Shown: one piece after another, positions 15,636 to 23,048 of the stretch
Layout: each line of letters opens with the position of its first letter
Numbering within the stretch: the stretch's first letter is position 1
Assembly: GCA_946480525.1 (NCBI GenBank)
Contig: CAMLLA010000008.1
Coordinates: 1-25,119 of the forward strand
From: an uncultured Asticcacaulis sp.
GTDB taxonomy: Bacteria > Pseudomonadota > Alphaproteobacteria > Caulobacterales > Caulobacteraceae
DNA length: 25,119 bases
Reading direction: 5' to 3'
Translations under genes and position numbers: made by a program
Notes under the pieces: generated by a model
What the model was told of the DNA's origin: nothing
Database searches by the model: none
Seen by the model: only the letters and a program-made list of their open reading frames with translations

Positions 15636-16325
15636 ATGAAGCCCTATATCATCATTGCCGAAGACGAAGACGCGCTGTCGACCCTGCTCAACTACAATCT
15701 TGAGAAGGAAGGCTATGAAGTCGGGGTCGCCAACGATGGTGACGAGGCGTTGATGATGATCAAGGAGCGCCAGCCGGACCTTTTGGTCTGTGACTGGATG
15801 ATGCCCAAGGTGTCGGGTATCGAGGTCTGCCGCCGTCTGCGCCAGCAGTCGGCAACACGCAACCTGCCGATCGTCATGCTGACGGCGCGCTCCGAAGAAA
15901 GCGACCGTATCCGCGGGCTTGATACCGGCGCCGACGACTATGTCGTCAAGCCGTTCTCGATGGTCGAACTGATGGCGCGCATCCGGGCTGTCCTGCGTCG
16001 TATCCGTCCGGGCCTCTCCGAAGACCGCGTCGAGTTCGGGGAAATTTCGGTCGACCGCCTGTCGCATCGCGTCCAGCGCGCCGGCCGCGACATTCATTTA
16101 GGCCCGACGGAATACAAGCTGCTCGACCACTTCATGCAGTACCCGAAGCGTGTCTTTTCGCGTGAGCAATTGCTCGATGCCGTCTGGGGCAATGACGTCT
16201 ATGTCGAAGCCCGCACCGTCGACGTCCATATCGGACGCCTGCGTAAGGCGCTGAATGACAAGGAAGAGTTCGATCCGATCCGGACGGTCAGATCCGCCGG
16301 CTACTCGCTGGACATTCAAGGGTGA
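15636..16325 (+). CDS. phoB: Phosphate-regulon response regulator PhoB
   Basis: A 229-residue OmpR/PhoB-type regulator. The receiver domain (1-120) has the acidic pocket EDED (9-12), the phospho-acceptor D53 in LVCDWMMP, a threonine in MLTARSEE and the lysine of VVKPFS. The winged-helix DNA-binding domain (about 130-229) has LGPTEYKLLDHFMQYPKRVFSREQLLDAVW and the recognition helix ARTVDVHIGRLRKAL, typical of PhoB proper. It activates phosphate-starvation genes by binding Pho boxes such as those at 14834 and 13259. GTGAG lies about 5 nt before the ATG. The gene is 9 bp after phoU. Nothing unusual is seen in the protein. Confidence 0.95.
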   Translation: MKPYIIIAEDEDALSTLLNYNLEKEGYEVGVANDGDEALMMIKERQPDLLVCDWMMPKVSGIEVCRRLRQQSATRNLPIVMLTARSEESDRIRGLDTGADDYVVKPFSMVELMARIRAVLRRIRPGLSEDRVEFGEISVDRLSHRVQRAGRDIHLGPTEYKLLDHFMQYPKRVFSREQLLDAVWGNDVYVEARTVDVHIGRLRKALNDKEEFDPIRTVRSAGYSLDIQG

Positions 16326-16341
16326 CGGTCCGCATTGGCGG

Positions 16342-16483
16342 GGCTGCAAATCGTCATCTCGCTGCGATCCGATGCTCACGTACTCAAGTACGCTCCGCTT
16401 CGGGTCTCGCGAGCTAACAATTTTGGCTTCGCCGAACTTTCGTTTCGCCGCGCCACTGCGAACCTCTTACGGAATTTGCAGCC
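16342..16483. repeat. Inverted-repeat-bounded intergenic element between phoB and hslO
   Basis: GGCTGCAAAT (16342-16351) and ATTTGCAGCC (16474-16483) are perfect 10-bp inverted ends enclosing 122 bp. Inside, CGTACT-ca-AGTACG (16379-16392) forms a small hairpin within an imperfect longer one (CTCGC...GCGAG). There is no convincing ORF. It fills the gap between converging phoB and hslO, so it may serve as the transcript end for both. Similar 'GCTCACGTACT-AGTACGCTCCGC' sequences are common after bacterial genes. Confidence 0.6.
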
Positions 16484-16494
16484 GGTGCCTCTAG

Positions 16495-17403
16495 TTATTC
16501 CGGCAGATCCACGAAAAACGTTTTCGAGCAATATTCGCAGGTAATGTGCACCTTGCCGTCCGGCTCCAGCATGTCCTTCTGCTCTTGCTCGGTGAAGGAC
16601 TGGACCAGGCCCTCGACGCGCTCCTGCGAACAGCGGCACAGCTTATAGATGGTCTTGAGCGTACTGAGGCGCACGCCGTCCTCATGGAACAGACGATAGA
16701 GCAGCCGGTCGGCCGGCAGGTCGAAGTCGGTCAGTTCTTCTTCGCCAAGCGTTTCGAACAACGCCCGGATATGTTCGAACGACTCTTTCGTTTCGCCGCG
16801 CGTCTCGTCGCCGGCAACCGCCTGGATCATTGCGCCGGCCGCGCGCCATTGCGGCCCGCCCGGACCATTGGTCTCGCTGACGGCCAGCTTGACCTGGGTC
16901 GGCACCTGCTCGGACTGCGCGAAATAATGCTCGGCGCATAAGGACAGGCTCTCGCCTTCGATAGGCGTGATGCCCTGATAGCGTTCGGAACTGGTCTCCG
17001 GATCGAGCGTCATGATGAAGGTGCCCTTGCCGAGCAGGGCCTGCGCACCCAGGCTTTGGAAGCTGCCCGAATTGGCGGCGACCAGGTCATTCAGTTCGCC
17101 TTCGTCATAGCGGCAGAACCCGCGCAAACCGCCACGCGTATCATAGTCGGCAACGACGTAGCGCACGGGGCCATCGCCCTGGGCCTGAAGGATCAGACGG
17201 CCTTCGAACTTCAGCGACGCGCCGACCAGGACGGCCAGGACGCAGGCTTCGCCCAAAAGGTTGGCGATGACGTCCGGATAGTCATGCGCCTTCAGGATCT
17301 GGTCCAGCGTATCGCCCAGCCGCACCAGGCGGCCGTGGACGGGATGCGTTTCGATGACGAAACGCGCGGAATAGTCTTCAACAACAGTGGACGGGTCAGA
17401 CAT
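16495..17403 (-). CDS. hslO: Redox-regulated chaperone Hsp33
   Basis: A 302-residue cytoplasmic holdase that is activated when oxidised and protects unfolding proteins. The C-terminal zinc site is complete: C256 and C258 (LCRCS) and C289 and C292 (CEYC), the CxC...CxxC pattern whose oxidation switches the protein on. The N-terminal domain contains LLGEACVLAVLVGASLKFEGRL and the family motif GxMxxxLDP-like FIMTLDPETS. Alphaproteobacterial forms often show SLCAEHYFAQSEQVPT as here. The ATG start at 17403 has no strong ribosome site. The gene diverges from the serBA fusion across 204 bp, in which CCTGTTT (17442) and AAACAGG (17464) form a dyad. Length is normal. Confidence 0.95.
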   Translation of the reverse strand: MSDPSTVVEDYSARFVIETHPVHGRLVRLGDTLDQILKAHDYPDVIANLLGEACVLAVLVGASLKFEGRLILQAQGDGPVRYVVADYDTRGGLRGFCRYDEGELNDLVAANSGSFQSLGAQALLGKGTFIMTLDPETSSERYQGITPIEGESLSLCAEHYFAQSEQVPTQVKLAVSETNGPGGPQWRAAGAMIQAVAGDETRGETKESFEHIRALFETLGEEELTDFDLPADRLLYRLFHEDGVRLSTLKTIYKLCRCSQERVEGLVQSFTEQEQKDMLEPDGKVHITCEYCSKTFFVDLPE

Positions 17404-17607
17404 GGGAACGCATGAAACCTTTAGGGCCGTTACAGATTTTACCTGTTTTCAGGAATTCGCCACAAACAGGGAAAGAATTTAGAGAATTGCACTGCCAACT
17501 ACCACAATAAAGGGTTAAGGCGGTTGTGCAGGTCTCGCTTTTATCTTATCTGCGGCGCAAATGTATCGGGGCGAGCATAAGCGGCTTTAGGCCCCGAGGG
17601 TTTCCAT

Positions 17608-19548
17608 ATGGGCGTTTCGGTCATGAATGCAAGTTTCAATCAGCCTAACCTTGCCACCCTGGTGCTCGACTTCGATTCGACCTTTACCCAGGTCGAGGCG
17701 CTCGACATCCTGGCCGAACTTCTGTCCGCCGCCGATCCGGCGCGCGCCGCCGATGTCGAGCAGATCAAGTCGTTGACCGACCAGGCGATGTCGGGTGAGA
17801 TCAGCTTTTCGGATGCCCTGCAGCGCCGCGTCCGTATCCTGAAGCCGACGCGCGACGACATCGCCTCACTGGTCGAAGTTCTCAAGACCAAGGTCAGCGC
17901 CTCGATCGAACGCAACCGCGCTGTTTTCAAAGAGCATCCCGGCAAGATCCGCATCATCTCGGGCGGCTTCCACGACTTCATCGATCCCGTCGTCGCCGAA
18001 TTCGGCATCGCACCGGAATACGTCATGGCCAACCGCCTGACCTGGAACGAAGAGGGCGTGGCCATCGGTCTCGACCTGACCAACCCGCTCAGCCAGGACG
18101 GCGGCAAGATCGTCGCCGTGCGCGGCCTGACGCTCGATGGCGACGTCGTCATGGTCGGCGACGGCTGGACCGATTACGAAGTCTATAAGGGCGGCGCGGC
18201 CGAACGCTTCTACGCCTTTACCGAAAACGTGACGCGCCCCAAGGTCGTGGCTGCGACCGAAGGCTGCGACGCCACCCAGGTCGCCGCCTCGTTCGACGAA
18301 GTGCTGCACACCGAAGGCTATCAGGGCCGCTACTCCTTCCCGCGCTCGAAGCTGAAGGTGCTGCTGCTCGAAAACATCCACCCTGAGGCCGTTCGCCGGT
18401 TCCGCGAGGAAGGCTATGACGTTACGACGGTCAAGGGCGCGCTGGACGAAGACGACCTGATTGCCGCGCTTCAGGGCGTGCACATCCTCGGCCTGCGCTC
18501 CAAGACCAACCTGACGGCAAAGGCCGTCGAGGCCGCCGACAAGCTGATGGCCGTTGGCGCCTTCTGCATCGGCACCAACCAGATCGACCTCAAGGCCTGC
18601 TCGCAAAAGGGCATCGCCGTCTTCAACGCGCCCTATTCCAACACCCGTTCGGTCGTGGAAATGGTCATCGGCCTGATCGTCATGCTGACCCGTAACATCC
18701 CGGACAAGTCGGTCGGCATGCACAGCGGCAAGTGGGACAAGTCAGCGACCGGCGCCCACGAAGTGCGCGGCAAGACGCTGGGCATCATCGGCTATGGCGC
18801 CATCGGCTCGCAGCTGTCGATCCTGGCCGAGGCCTTCGGCATGCGCGTCATCTATTATGACCTGGCCGAAAAGCTGTCCTTGGGCAACGCGCGCCGCTAT
18901 CGCTCGCTCGACGCGCTTCTGGCCGAAGCCGACGTCATCTCGCTGCACGTCGACGGCCGCGCCGAGAACAAGAACCTGTTTGGCGCGCAGCAATTCGCGC
19001 GCATGAAGGACGGGGTGATCTTCATCAACCTGTCGCGCGGCCACATCGTCGATATTGAAGCCCTGGCCGCCGCCATCGACAGCGGCAAGGTCTACGGCGC
19101 AGCTATCGACGTGTTCCCGGAAGAACCGCGGACAAACGACGATCCGTTCAAGAGCGCGCTGATGGGCCGCCGCAACACGGTCCTGTCGCCGCACATTGGC
19201 GGCTCGACCGAGGAAGCGCAGGAAGCCATTGCCGAGTTTGCTTCGGAGCGCCTTTTGGGCTTCCTGAATCGTGGCGACACGACGTTCAGCGTGAACATGC
19301 CGCACGTCCAGCTGTCGGAAGTCGACGGACGTCACCGCTTCCTGCACCTGCACCGCAATGTCCCGGGCGTTCTGGCGGCGATCAACCAGATCATGGCCAA
19401 GTACGAACTGAACGTTCTGGCCCAGCACCTGAAGACGACCGAAAACCTTGGCTATGTCATTGTCGACATCGACAAGGGCTATCCAAAGGAAGCTTTGGAA
19501 GACCTGAAGGCGGTCACGGGTACTCTGCGGTTCAGGTCTCTGGTTTAA
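17608..19548 (+). CDS. serA: Fusion of a SerB-like phosphoserine phosphatase and D-3-phosphoglycerate dehydrogenase
   Basis: A 646-residue cytoplasmic protein carrying two serine-pathway modules. Residues 15-235 form a HAD phosphatase: nucleophile D21 and acid/base D23 in LDFDSTFTQ, SGG at 118-120, K167, and GDGWTDYE with D185 and D189, as in phosphoserine phosphatase SerB. Residues 247-646 are SerA: a 2-hydroxyacid dehydrogenase with NAD motif GYGAIG (395-400), R477 in NLSRGHIVD, E505/E506 in VFPEEPR and H529 in LSPHIGGST. A C-terminal ACT domain (about 575-646) is the usual serine-feedback site. The protein would catalyse the first and last steps of serine synthesis from 3-phosphoglycerate; SerC, the middle step, is not in the window. 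GAGGG lies 7 nt before the ATG. All key residues are present, so both halves look active. Confidence 0.93.
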   Translation: MGVSVMNASFNQPNLATLVLDFDSTFTQVEALDILAELLSAADPARAADVEQIKSLTDQAMSGEISFSDALQRRVRILKPTRDDIASLVEVLKTKVSASIERNRAVFKEHPGKIRIISGGFHDFIDPVVAEFGIAPEYVMANRLTWNEEGVAIGLDLTNPLSQDGGKIVAVRGLTLDGDVVMVGDGWTDYEVYKGGAAERFYAFTENVTRPKVVAATEGCDATQVAASFDEVLHTEGYQGRYSFPRSKLKVLLLENIHPEAVRRFREEGYDVTTVKGALDEDDLIAALQGVHILGLRSKTNLTAKAVEAADKLMAVGAFCIGTNQIDLKACSQKGIAVFNAPYSNTRSVVEMVIGLIVMLTRNIPDKSVGMHSGKWDKSATGAHEVRGKTLGIIGYGAIGSQLSILAEAFGMRVIYYDLAEKLSLGNARRYRSLDALLAEADVISLHVDGRAENKNLFGAQQFARMKDGVIFINLSRGHIVDIEALAAAIDSGKVYGAAIDVFPEEPRTNDDPFKSALMGRRNTVLSPHIGGSTEEAQEAIAEFASERLLGFLNRGDTTFSVNMPHVQLSEVDGRHRFLHLHRNVPGVLAAINQIMAKYELNVLAQHLKTTENLGYVIVDIDKGYPKEALEDLKAVTGTLRFRSLV

Positions 19549-19557
19549 GCAAGGGGC

Positions 19558-19717
19558 CCCACCACCACTCGCTTCGCTCATGGTCCCCCTCCCCATCGCT
19601 TCGCGACAGGGAGGAGTGATCGCGCTCTTTTTCTCCTCCCTGTCGCGAAGCGATGGGGAGGGGGACCGCACGATTGAGGCATTGCGTGAGCAATGTCGAA
19701 TGAGATGTGGTGGTGGG
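19558..19717. repeat. Nested 160-bp palindromic element with 35-bp perfect arms
   Basis: Outer arms 19558-19568 (CCCACCACCAC) and 19707-19717 (GTGGTGGTGGG) enclose perfect 35-bp inner arms, 19582-19616 and 19633-19667 (beginning GGTCCCCCTCCCCATCGC), around a 16-nt loop. This is the strongest inverted repeat in the window. It fills the gap between converging serBA and coq7, starting 10 bp after one stop and ending 5 bp before the other. It has no ORF and resembles a miniature inverted-repeat element. It probably also blocks or ends both transcripts. Confidence 0.85.
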
Positions 19718-19722
19718 CTTTC

Positions 19723-20280
19723 TTACTTACCGTTGCTTCTAATCGCCCGCACCATGCGCGTGACTGCTCCTTGAGTGGACAGCCATATCACAACCTCGGT
19801 GCTGATACAGATCACTGCCTTCAATACGCCATTGAGCGCTGACAGGCGGACGTGACTTCGCGCAAAGCGCAGGTGCTGGATTTCCTCGACCTGAATCGTG
19901 GCGATCATCTCGCGCAGCGCTTCATCACGGCCGGCAAGATAATGCATCTGCTCGTCGAGATGGCGGTGTACGGTTTCCTCGACCGCTTCCGTGCAGACCA
20001 TGACGGCATTGCGGCCCATGAGCGAGGTCATCAGCCCCAGGACTGATCCGCCTAAGCCCCACAACGGCATGGCATTGCAGGGACGGGCGTCGCGCGTCGG
20101 CATGGCGTCTAGAAATTTTTGGCAATGCTGGATTTCGTGCGACAGGGTTTCGGTCAGGAAGGGTACGAGGTCGCTGCCGACCGTGCGCGCATACCACAAC
20201 TGGGCACGGTAAATGCGGATCGCGCCGAACTCGCCGGCGTGATTGACCTTGAGAATGCGCGCGATCGTGCGGTCGGACAT
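19723..20280 (-). CDS. coq7: Demethoxyubiquinone hydroxylase, COQ7 family
   Basis: A 185-residue di-iron monooxygenase that hydroxylates 3-demethoxyubiquinol late in ubiquinone synthesis, in or at the inner membrane. All ligand motifs of the COQ7 fold are visible: E17 (NHAGEFGAIRIY), E49 and H52 (SHEIQH), E98/E101 (TEAVEETVHRH), and E133 with H136 (VEEIQH). Two amphipathic helical repeats fit the four-helix bundle. This is the COQ7-type alternative to the flavin enzyme UbiF of E. coli. It lies 27 bp after the PilZ gene on the same strand, so the two may be co-transcribed, although no functional link is evident. The ATG at 20280 has a weak ribosome site. Confidence 0.93.
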   Translation of the reverse strand: MSDRTIARILKVNHAGEFGAIRIYRAQLWYARTVGSDLVPFLTETLSHEIQHCQKFLDAMPTRDARPCNAMPLWGLGGSVLGLMTSLMGRNAVMVCTEAVEETVHRHLDEQMHYLAGRDEALREMIATIQVEEIQHLRFARSHVRLSALNGVLKAVICISTEVVIWLSTQGAVTRMVRAIRSNGK

Positions 20281-20307
20281 GGCGGAACAATCACGCCATT
20301 CCCGAGT

Positions 20308-20817
20308 TTAATCCAGGAAGAAGATGTTGTCGTCGCCGGACGTATCGTCGCGGGCTTCCGCCGCCGGCGGCTCAACCGGGGTCTGGCCGCTGAGTCTCAG
20401 CCAGGCGTCGAACACCGGCTGCGGGACTTTTGCCGGGCAAGGCTGACCGGCCACCAGCGTCTGGACGAAGTTGAATTTCAGGCCCATCCGCGTCGGGGTC
20501 GACCAGGCAGAGCCACCACGGCGGACCATGTTTGTGTCGAGGTCGATCAGCCACAGTTCGGCAGGAATCGGGGAGTTGTTTTCAAAGGCGACGCGCGCGC
20601 CGCTGGGGCTCTGGTCGAGAATACGGCACTGGACGACCGTCTGGCTGGACAGGAAGAGCAGGGCGCCGCGGTCGTCACAGGCCGCGCGCGGCTCGGAGCG
20701 CCGGTCGCTATAGTCGGCCGGCTGAATGATCTCGACCTTGGCTGTGGCCGACATCCGTGTGCCGCCTGGTGTCATTGCGGGCGTGGAACGGTTGACAGGG
20801 CGCAGCGGCGAAGACAT
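20308..20817 (-). CDS. PilZ-domain protein, probable c-di-GMP effector
   Basis: A 169-residue protein with a PilZ-like domain at about residues 38-120. The c-di-GMP signature is present: RxxxR in DRRSEPRAAC (about 40-44) and DxSxxG in ILDQSPSGARVAF. It has no enzymatic partner domain, so a stand-alone receptor is likely. The first 35 residues (SSPLRPVNRSTPAMTPGG) and last 25 (acidic, ending DDNIFFLD) look disordered. The ATG at 20817 has GAGGAG 5 nt upstream. It is the first gene of a possible pair with coq7. The output of this effector (motility, attachment or other) cannot be deduced. The domain call rests on two short motifs, so the fit is good but not decisive. Confidence 0.8.
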   Translation of the reverse strand: MSSPLRPVNRSTPAMTPGGTRMSATAKVEIIQPADYSDRRSEPRAACDDRGALLFLSSQTVVQCRILDQSPSGARVAFENNSPIPAELWLIDLDTNMVRRGGSAWSTPTRMGLKFNFVQTLVAGQPCPAKVPQPVFDAWLRLSGQTPVEPPAAEARDDTSGDDNIFFLD

Positions 20818-20960
20818 TCGGACTCCTCGGAATTCTTGTGGTAACAGGCGGTTCGGCGCGAAAAATGCACGGCCATTTGGTTAAACCCGCCCGTTCACCA
20901 TACTAGCCCCTCAAGGTTTACAAAGCGTTGGCGTGTGCAAATTTTGCATAATCAATTACC

Positions 20961-20989
20961 TTGACAATTTGACGCACCATAGGCATTTA
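20961..20989 (+). promoter_or_regulatory. Sigma-70 type promoter for the DEAD-box helicase
   Basis: A perfect TTGACA -35 (20961-20966) is followed after 17 bp by CATTTA (20984-20989). It is the best -35 in the window. Initiation near 20996 would leave a leader of about 240 nt before the GTG at 21235. Confidence 0.55.
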
Positions 20990-20995
20990 AGCCTT

Positions 20996-21234
20996 CTCGC
21001 ATCCGCGAGATAATCTTTATGTGACGGGCTACCTGTCACTACAGTGCTGGCCGCGTGAGATATGCCTGTTTTTCCAGGTACATATCGCCAGCAACAAAAG
21101 GCCGTCGAATCAAAGACGTCCTGCATTTTCTTTCGAAGTCCGTGACACGCGCATGCTTCGTCCCACCCGGCCTGTATCGACAGGCGCGGGCGAGGCGCGT
21201 TTTGCCTTGTCCGAATTCTGAAAGCGCACGTTAC
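20996..21234 (+). other. Long untranslated leader of the helicase gene
   Basis: From the predicted transcription start to the GTG there are about 240 nt. An in-frame extension to 21055 is open but lacks homology-like composition (CFSRYISPATKGRRIKDVLH), and its start has no ribosome site. I treat it as leader rather than protein. Cold-induced DEAD-box helicase genes often have long regulated leaders. No recognised riboswitch is seen. A 66-residue GTG-started ORF (21021-21221) lies here but looks accidental. Confidence 0.4.
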
Positions 21235-23007
21235 GTGACCAAGACAACCAACAAGACTTTTGCCGATCTCGGCCTGAGTTCGACCCTGCTCCTGACCCTG
21301 GAGCGCGAAGGCTACACCAATCCTACGCCAATCCAGGCCCAGGCCATCCCCATCCTGCTGAACGGCAATGACCTGCTGGGCATCGCCCAGACCGGCACCG
21401 GCAAGACGGCGGCCTTTGCCCTGCCGATCGTCCAGGGCCTGATGCGCAACCGTATTATTCCGGCGCCGAAGTCGGTCCGCACCCTTATCCTGTCGCCGAC
21501 GCGTGAACTGGCGTCGCAGATTGCACAAAGCTTCGAAGCCTATTCCAAGGGCCTGGGCCTGCACATCGCCACCATCTATGGCGGCGTCAAGTACGGCCCG
21601 CAGTACAAGGCTCTGGCGCGCGGCGTCGACGTCCTGGTCGCCACGCCCGGCCGCCTGATCGACCATATCGAACAAAAGACCGTCGATCTGCGCGGTGTCG
21701 AGTTCTTCGTCCTTGACGAAGCCGACCAGATGCTGGACCTCGGCTTCGTCAAGCCGATCCGCCAGGTTGCCGCCAAGCTGCCGCACAAGCGCCAGAACCT
21801 GTTCTTCTCGGCGACCATGCCGAAGGAAATCGGCGCCCTGGCTTCGGAGCTGCTGACTGAGCCGAAGCGCGTCGAAATCACCCCGGAAGCCACGACGGCC
21901 GAACGCGTCGAACAAAGCGTCATCTTCGTCGAGTCGCTGCGCAAGCGCGCTCTGCTGACCGAGATGTACGCCGAAGACGCTCTGGCGCGTACCCTGGTCT
22001 TCACCCGTACCAAGCGCGCCGCCGACAAGGTCGCCGCTTATCTGCAGGCCGGCGGCATCGAATCCGCCGCCATCCACGGTGACAAGAACCAGAGCCAGCG
22101 CGAACGTGCTCTGCAGGCCTTCAAGGCCGGCAAGCTGCGCGCCCTGGTCGCCACCGACATCGCCGCGCGCGGCATCGACGTCGACAATGTCAGCCACGTC
22201 ATCAATTACGAACTGCCGAACGTACCGGAAGCCTATGTCCACCGCATCGGCCGCACCGCGCGCGCCGGCCGCGCCGGCATCTCGGTGACCCTGTGCGCCG
22301 ACGATGAACGCAAGTTCCTCAAGGACATCGAACGCATCACGCGTCAGCGCATCCCGTCGTTCGACCGCCGCAAGGACCAGGCGCTGAAGCTGCTCGACGA
22401 AGCCATGCTGGCCTCTGGCGTTGCCGACAAGCCGGCCACCCCTGACCGACTGCCGGAACACCGCAAGAAGGGCGATCCGAAGCCGGGCAAGGGTTGGCGC
22501 GCTGGTGAAGGCGAAGCCCGCCATAGCGATCCGGACGCCGAATTCGTCCACAAGCGTCAGCGTAACCGTCCGGGCCAGAAAGACCGCGCCAGGATGCGTG
22601 AAGGTGCGCGTGCGGATGGCAAGTCGTTCGGCGATCGCGCGGCACCGGCGGCCCGTCCCGACCGATACGATCCCATGGCGGCAGAGCGTGGCCCGGTGGC
22701 TGCAAGCAAGCCGTTCAAGTCAAAGCCGCCCCGTGACGCCCGCTTCTTCGAGGATCGTCCGCGCGATGATCGCCGGAGCGAACAGCCGCGTGGTGAGCGC
22801 CGTCCCCATGGCGATCGCCCTCACGGTGAACGCGCGCATGGCGACGCCCGTCCAGGTGCGCGCAAGGGTTTTGGTAACAAGCCCGGAGGCAAGTCAAACG
22901 CCTTCAAGGGCAAGCCCGGCGGCAAGCCTTTCAAGGGCGAGCGACCGGCGGAACCGGAGATCAACCGTTCCGAAGGCGCCCAGTTCAAGCGCCGTAAGCA
23001 GTCCTGA
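21235..23007 (+). CDS. DEAD-box ATP-dependent RNA helicase, RhlE-like, with basic C-terminal tail
   Basis: A 590-residue helicase starting at GTG 21235. Family motifs run in order: Q motif (YTNPTPIQAQAIP, Q34), Walker A AQTGTGKT (51-58), PTRELASQI (88-96), DEAD (161-164), SAT (192-194), ARGIDV, and HRIGRTARAGR. The core ends near residue 380. The remaining ~200 residues are low-complexity, rich in R, K, G, D and P (for example GERRPHGDRPHGERAHGD, KPGGKPFKGERP), as in RNA-binding tails of RhlE and DeaD proteins. It unwinds short RNA duplexes, probably in ribosome assembly or in a degradosome. A strong promoter lies about 240 nt upstream and a bidirectional terminator follows. The subfamily (RhlE, RhlB or DeaD) is uncertain without an alignment. 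Confidence 0.93.
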   Translation: MTKTTNKTFADLGLSSTLLLTLEREGYTNPTPIQAQAIPILLNGNDLLGIAQTGTGKTAAFALPIVQGLMRNRIIPAPKSVRTLILSPTRELASQIAQSFEAYSKGLGLHIATIYGGVKYGPQYKALARGVDVLVATPGRLIDHIEQKTVDLRGVEFFVLDEADQMLDLGFVKPIRQVAAKLPHKRQNLFFSATMPKEIGALASELLTEPKRVEITPEATTAERVEQSVIFVESLRKRALLTEMYAEDALARTLVFTRTKRAADKVAAYLQAGGIESAAIHGDKNQSQRERALQAFKAGKLRALVATDIAARGIDVDNVSHVINYELPNVPEAYVHRIGRTARAGRAGISVTLCADDERKFLKDIERITRQRIPSFDRRKDQALKLLDEAMLASGVADKPATPDRLPEHRKKGDPKPGKGWRAGEGEARHSDPDAEFVHKRQRNRPGQKDRARMREGARADGKSFGDRAAPAARPDRYDPMAAERGPVAASKPFKSKPPRDARFFEDRPRDDRRSEQPRGERRPHGDRPHGERAHGDARPGARKGFGNKPGGKSNAFKGKPGGKPFKGERPAEPEINRSEGAQFKRRKQS

Positions 23008-23012
23008 TAAAT

Positions 23013-23048
23013 AAAAACCTCCCCGCGCATCGCACGGGGAGGTTTTTT
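23013..23048. terminator. Bidirectional intrinsic terminator between the helicase and aceB
   Basis: Arms 23013-23025 (AAAAACCTCCCCG) and 23035-23047 (CGGGGAGGTTTTT) enclose CGCATCGCA, and the T-run continues to 23048. With A-runs on one side and T-runs on the other, it works for both converging genes. It overlaps the aceB stop codon (23047-23049). Confidence 0.88.

Noticed and set aside
17404..17607. serC-type RNA motif or riboswitch before the serBA fusion
   Set aside because: The gap has a 7-bp dyad (17442/17464) and weak promoter-like hexamers only. I see no multi-stem conserved architecture or terminator adjacent to the start.
21021..21221. 66-residue GTG-started ORF in the helicase leader, considered as an upstream regulatory ORF
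   Set aside because: No ribosome site, no repeats of a regulatory codon, and no recognisable composition. Not enough to call.
21055..21234. 60-residue N-terminal extension of the helicase
   Set aside because: The start lacks a ribosome site, the composition is unlike protein families, and homologous helicases begin near TKTTNKTFADLG. A GTG at 21235 fits better.
20956..22551. 531-residue minus-strand ORF opposite the helicase
   Set aside because: The plus strand shows all DEAD-box motifs in order; the minus frame is a shadow.
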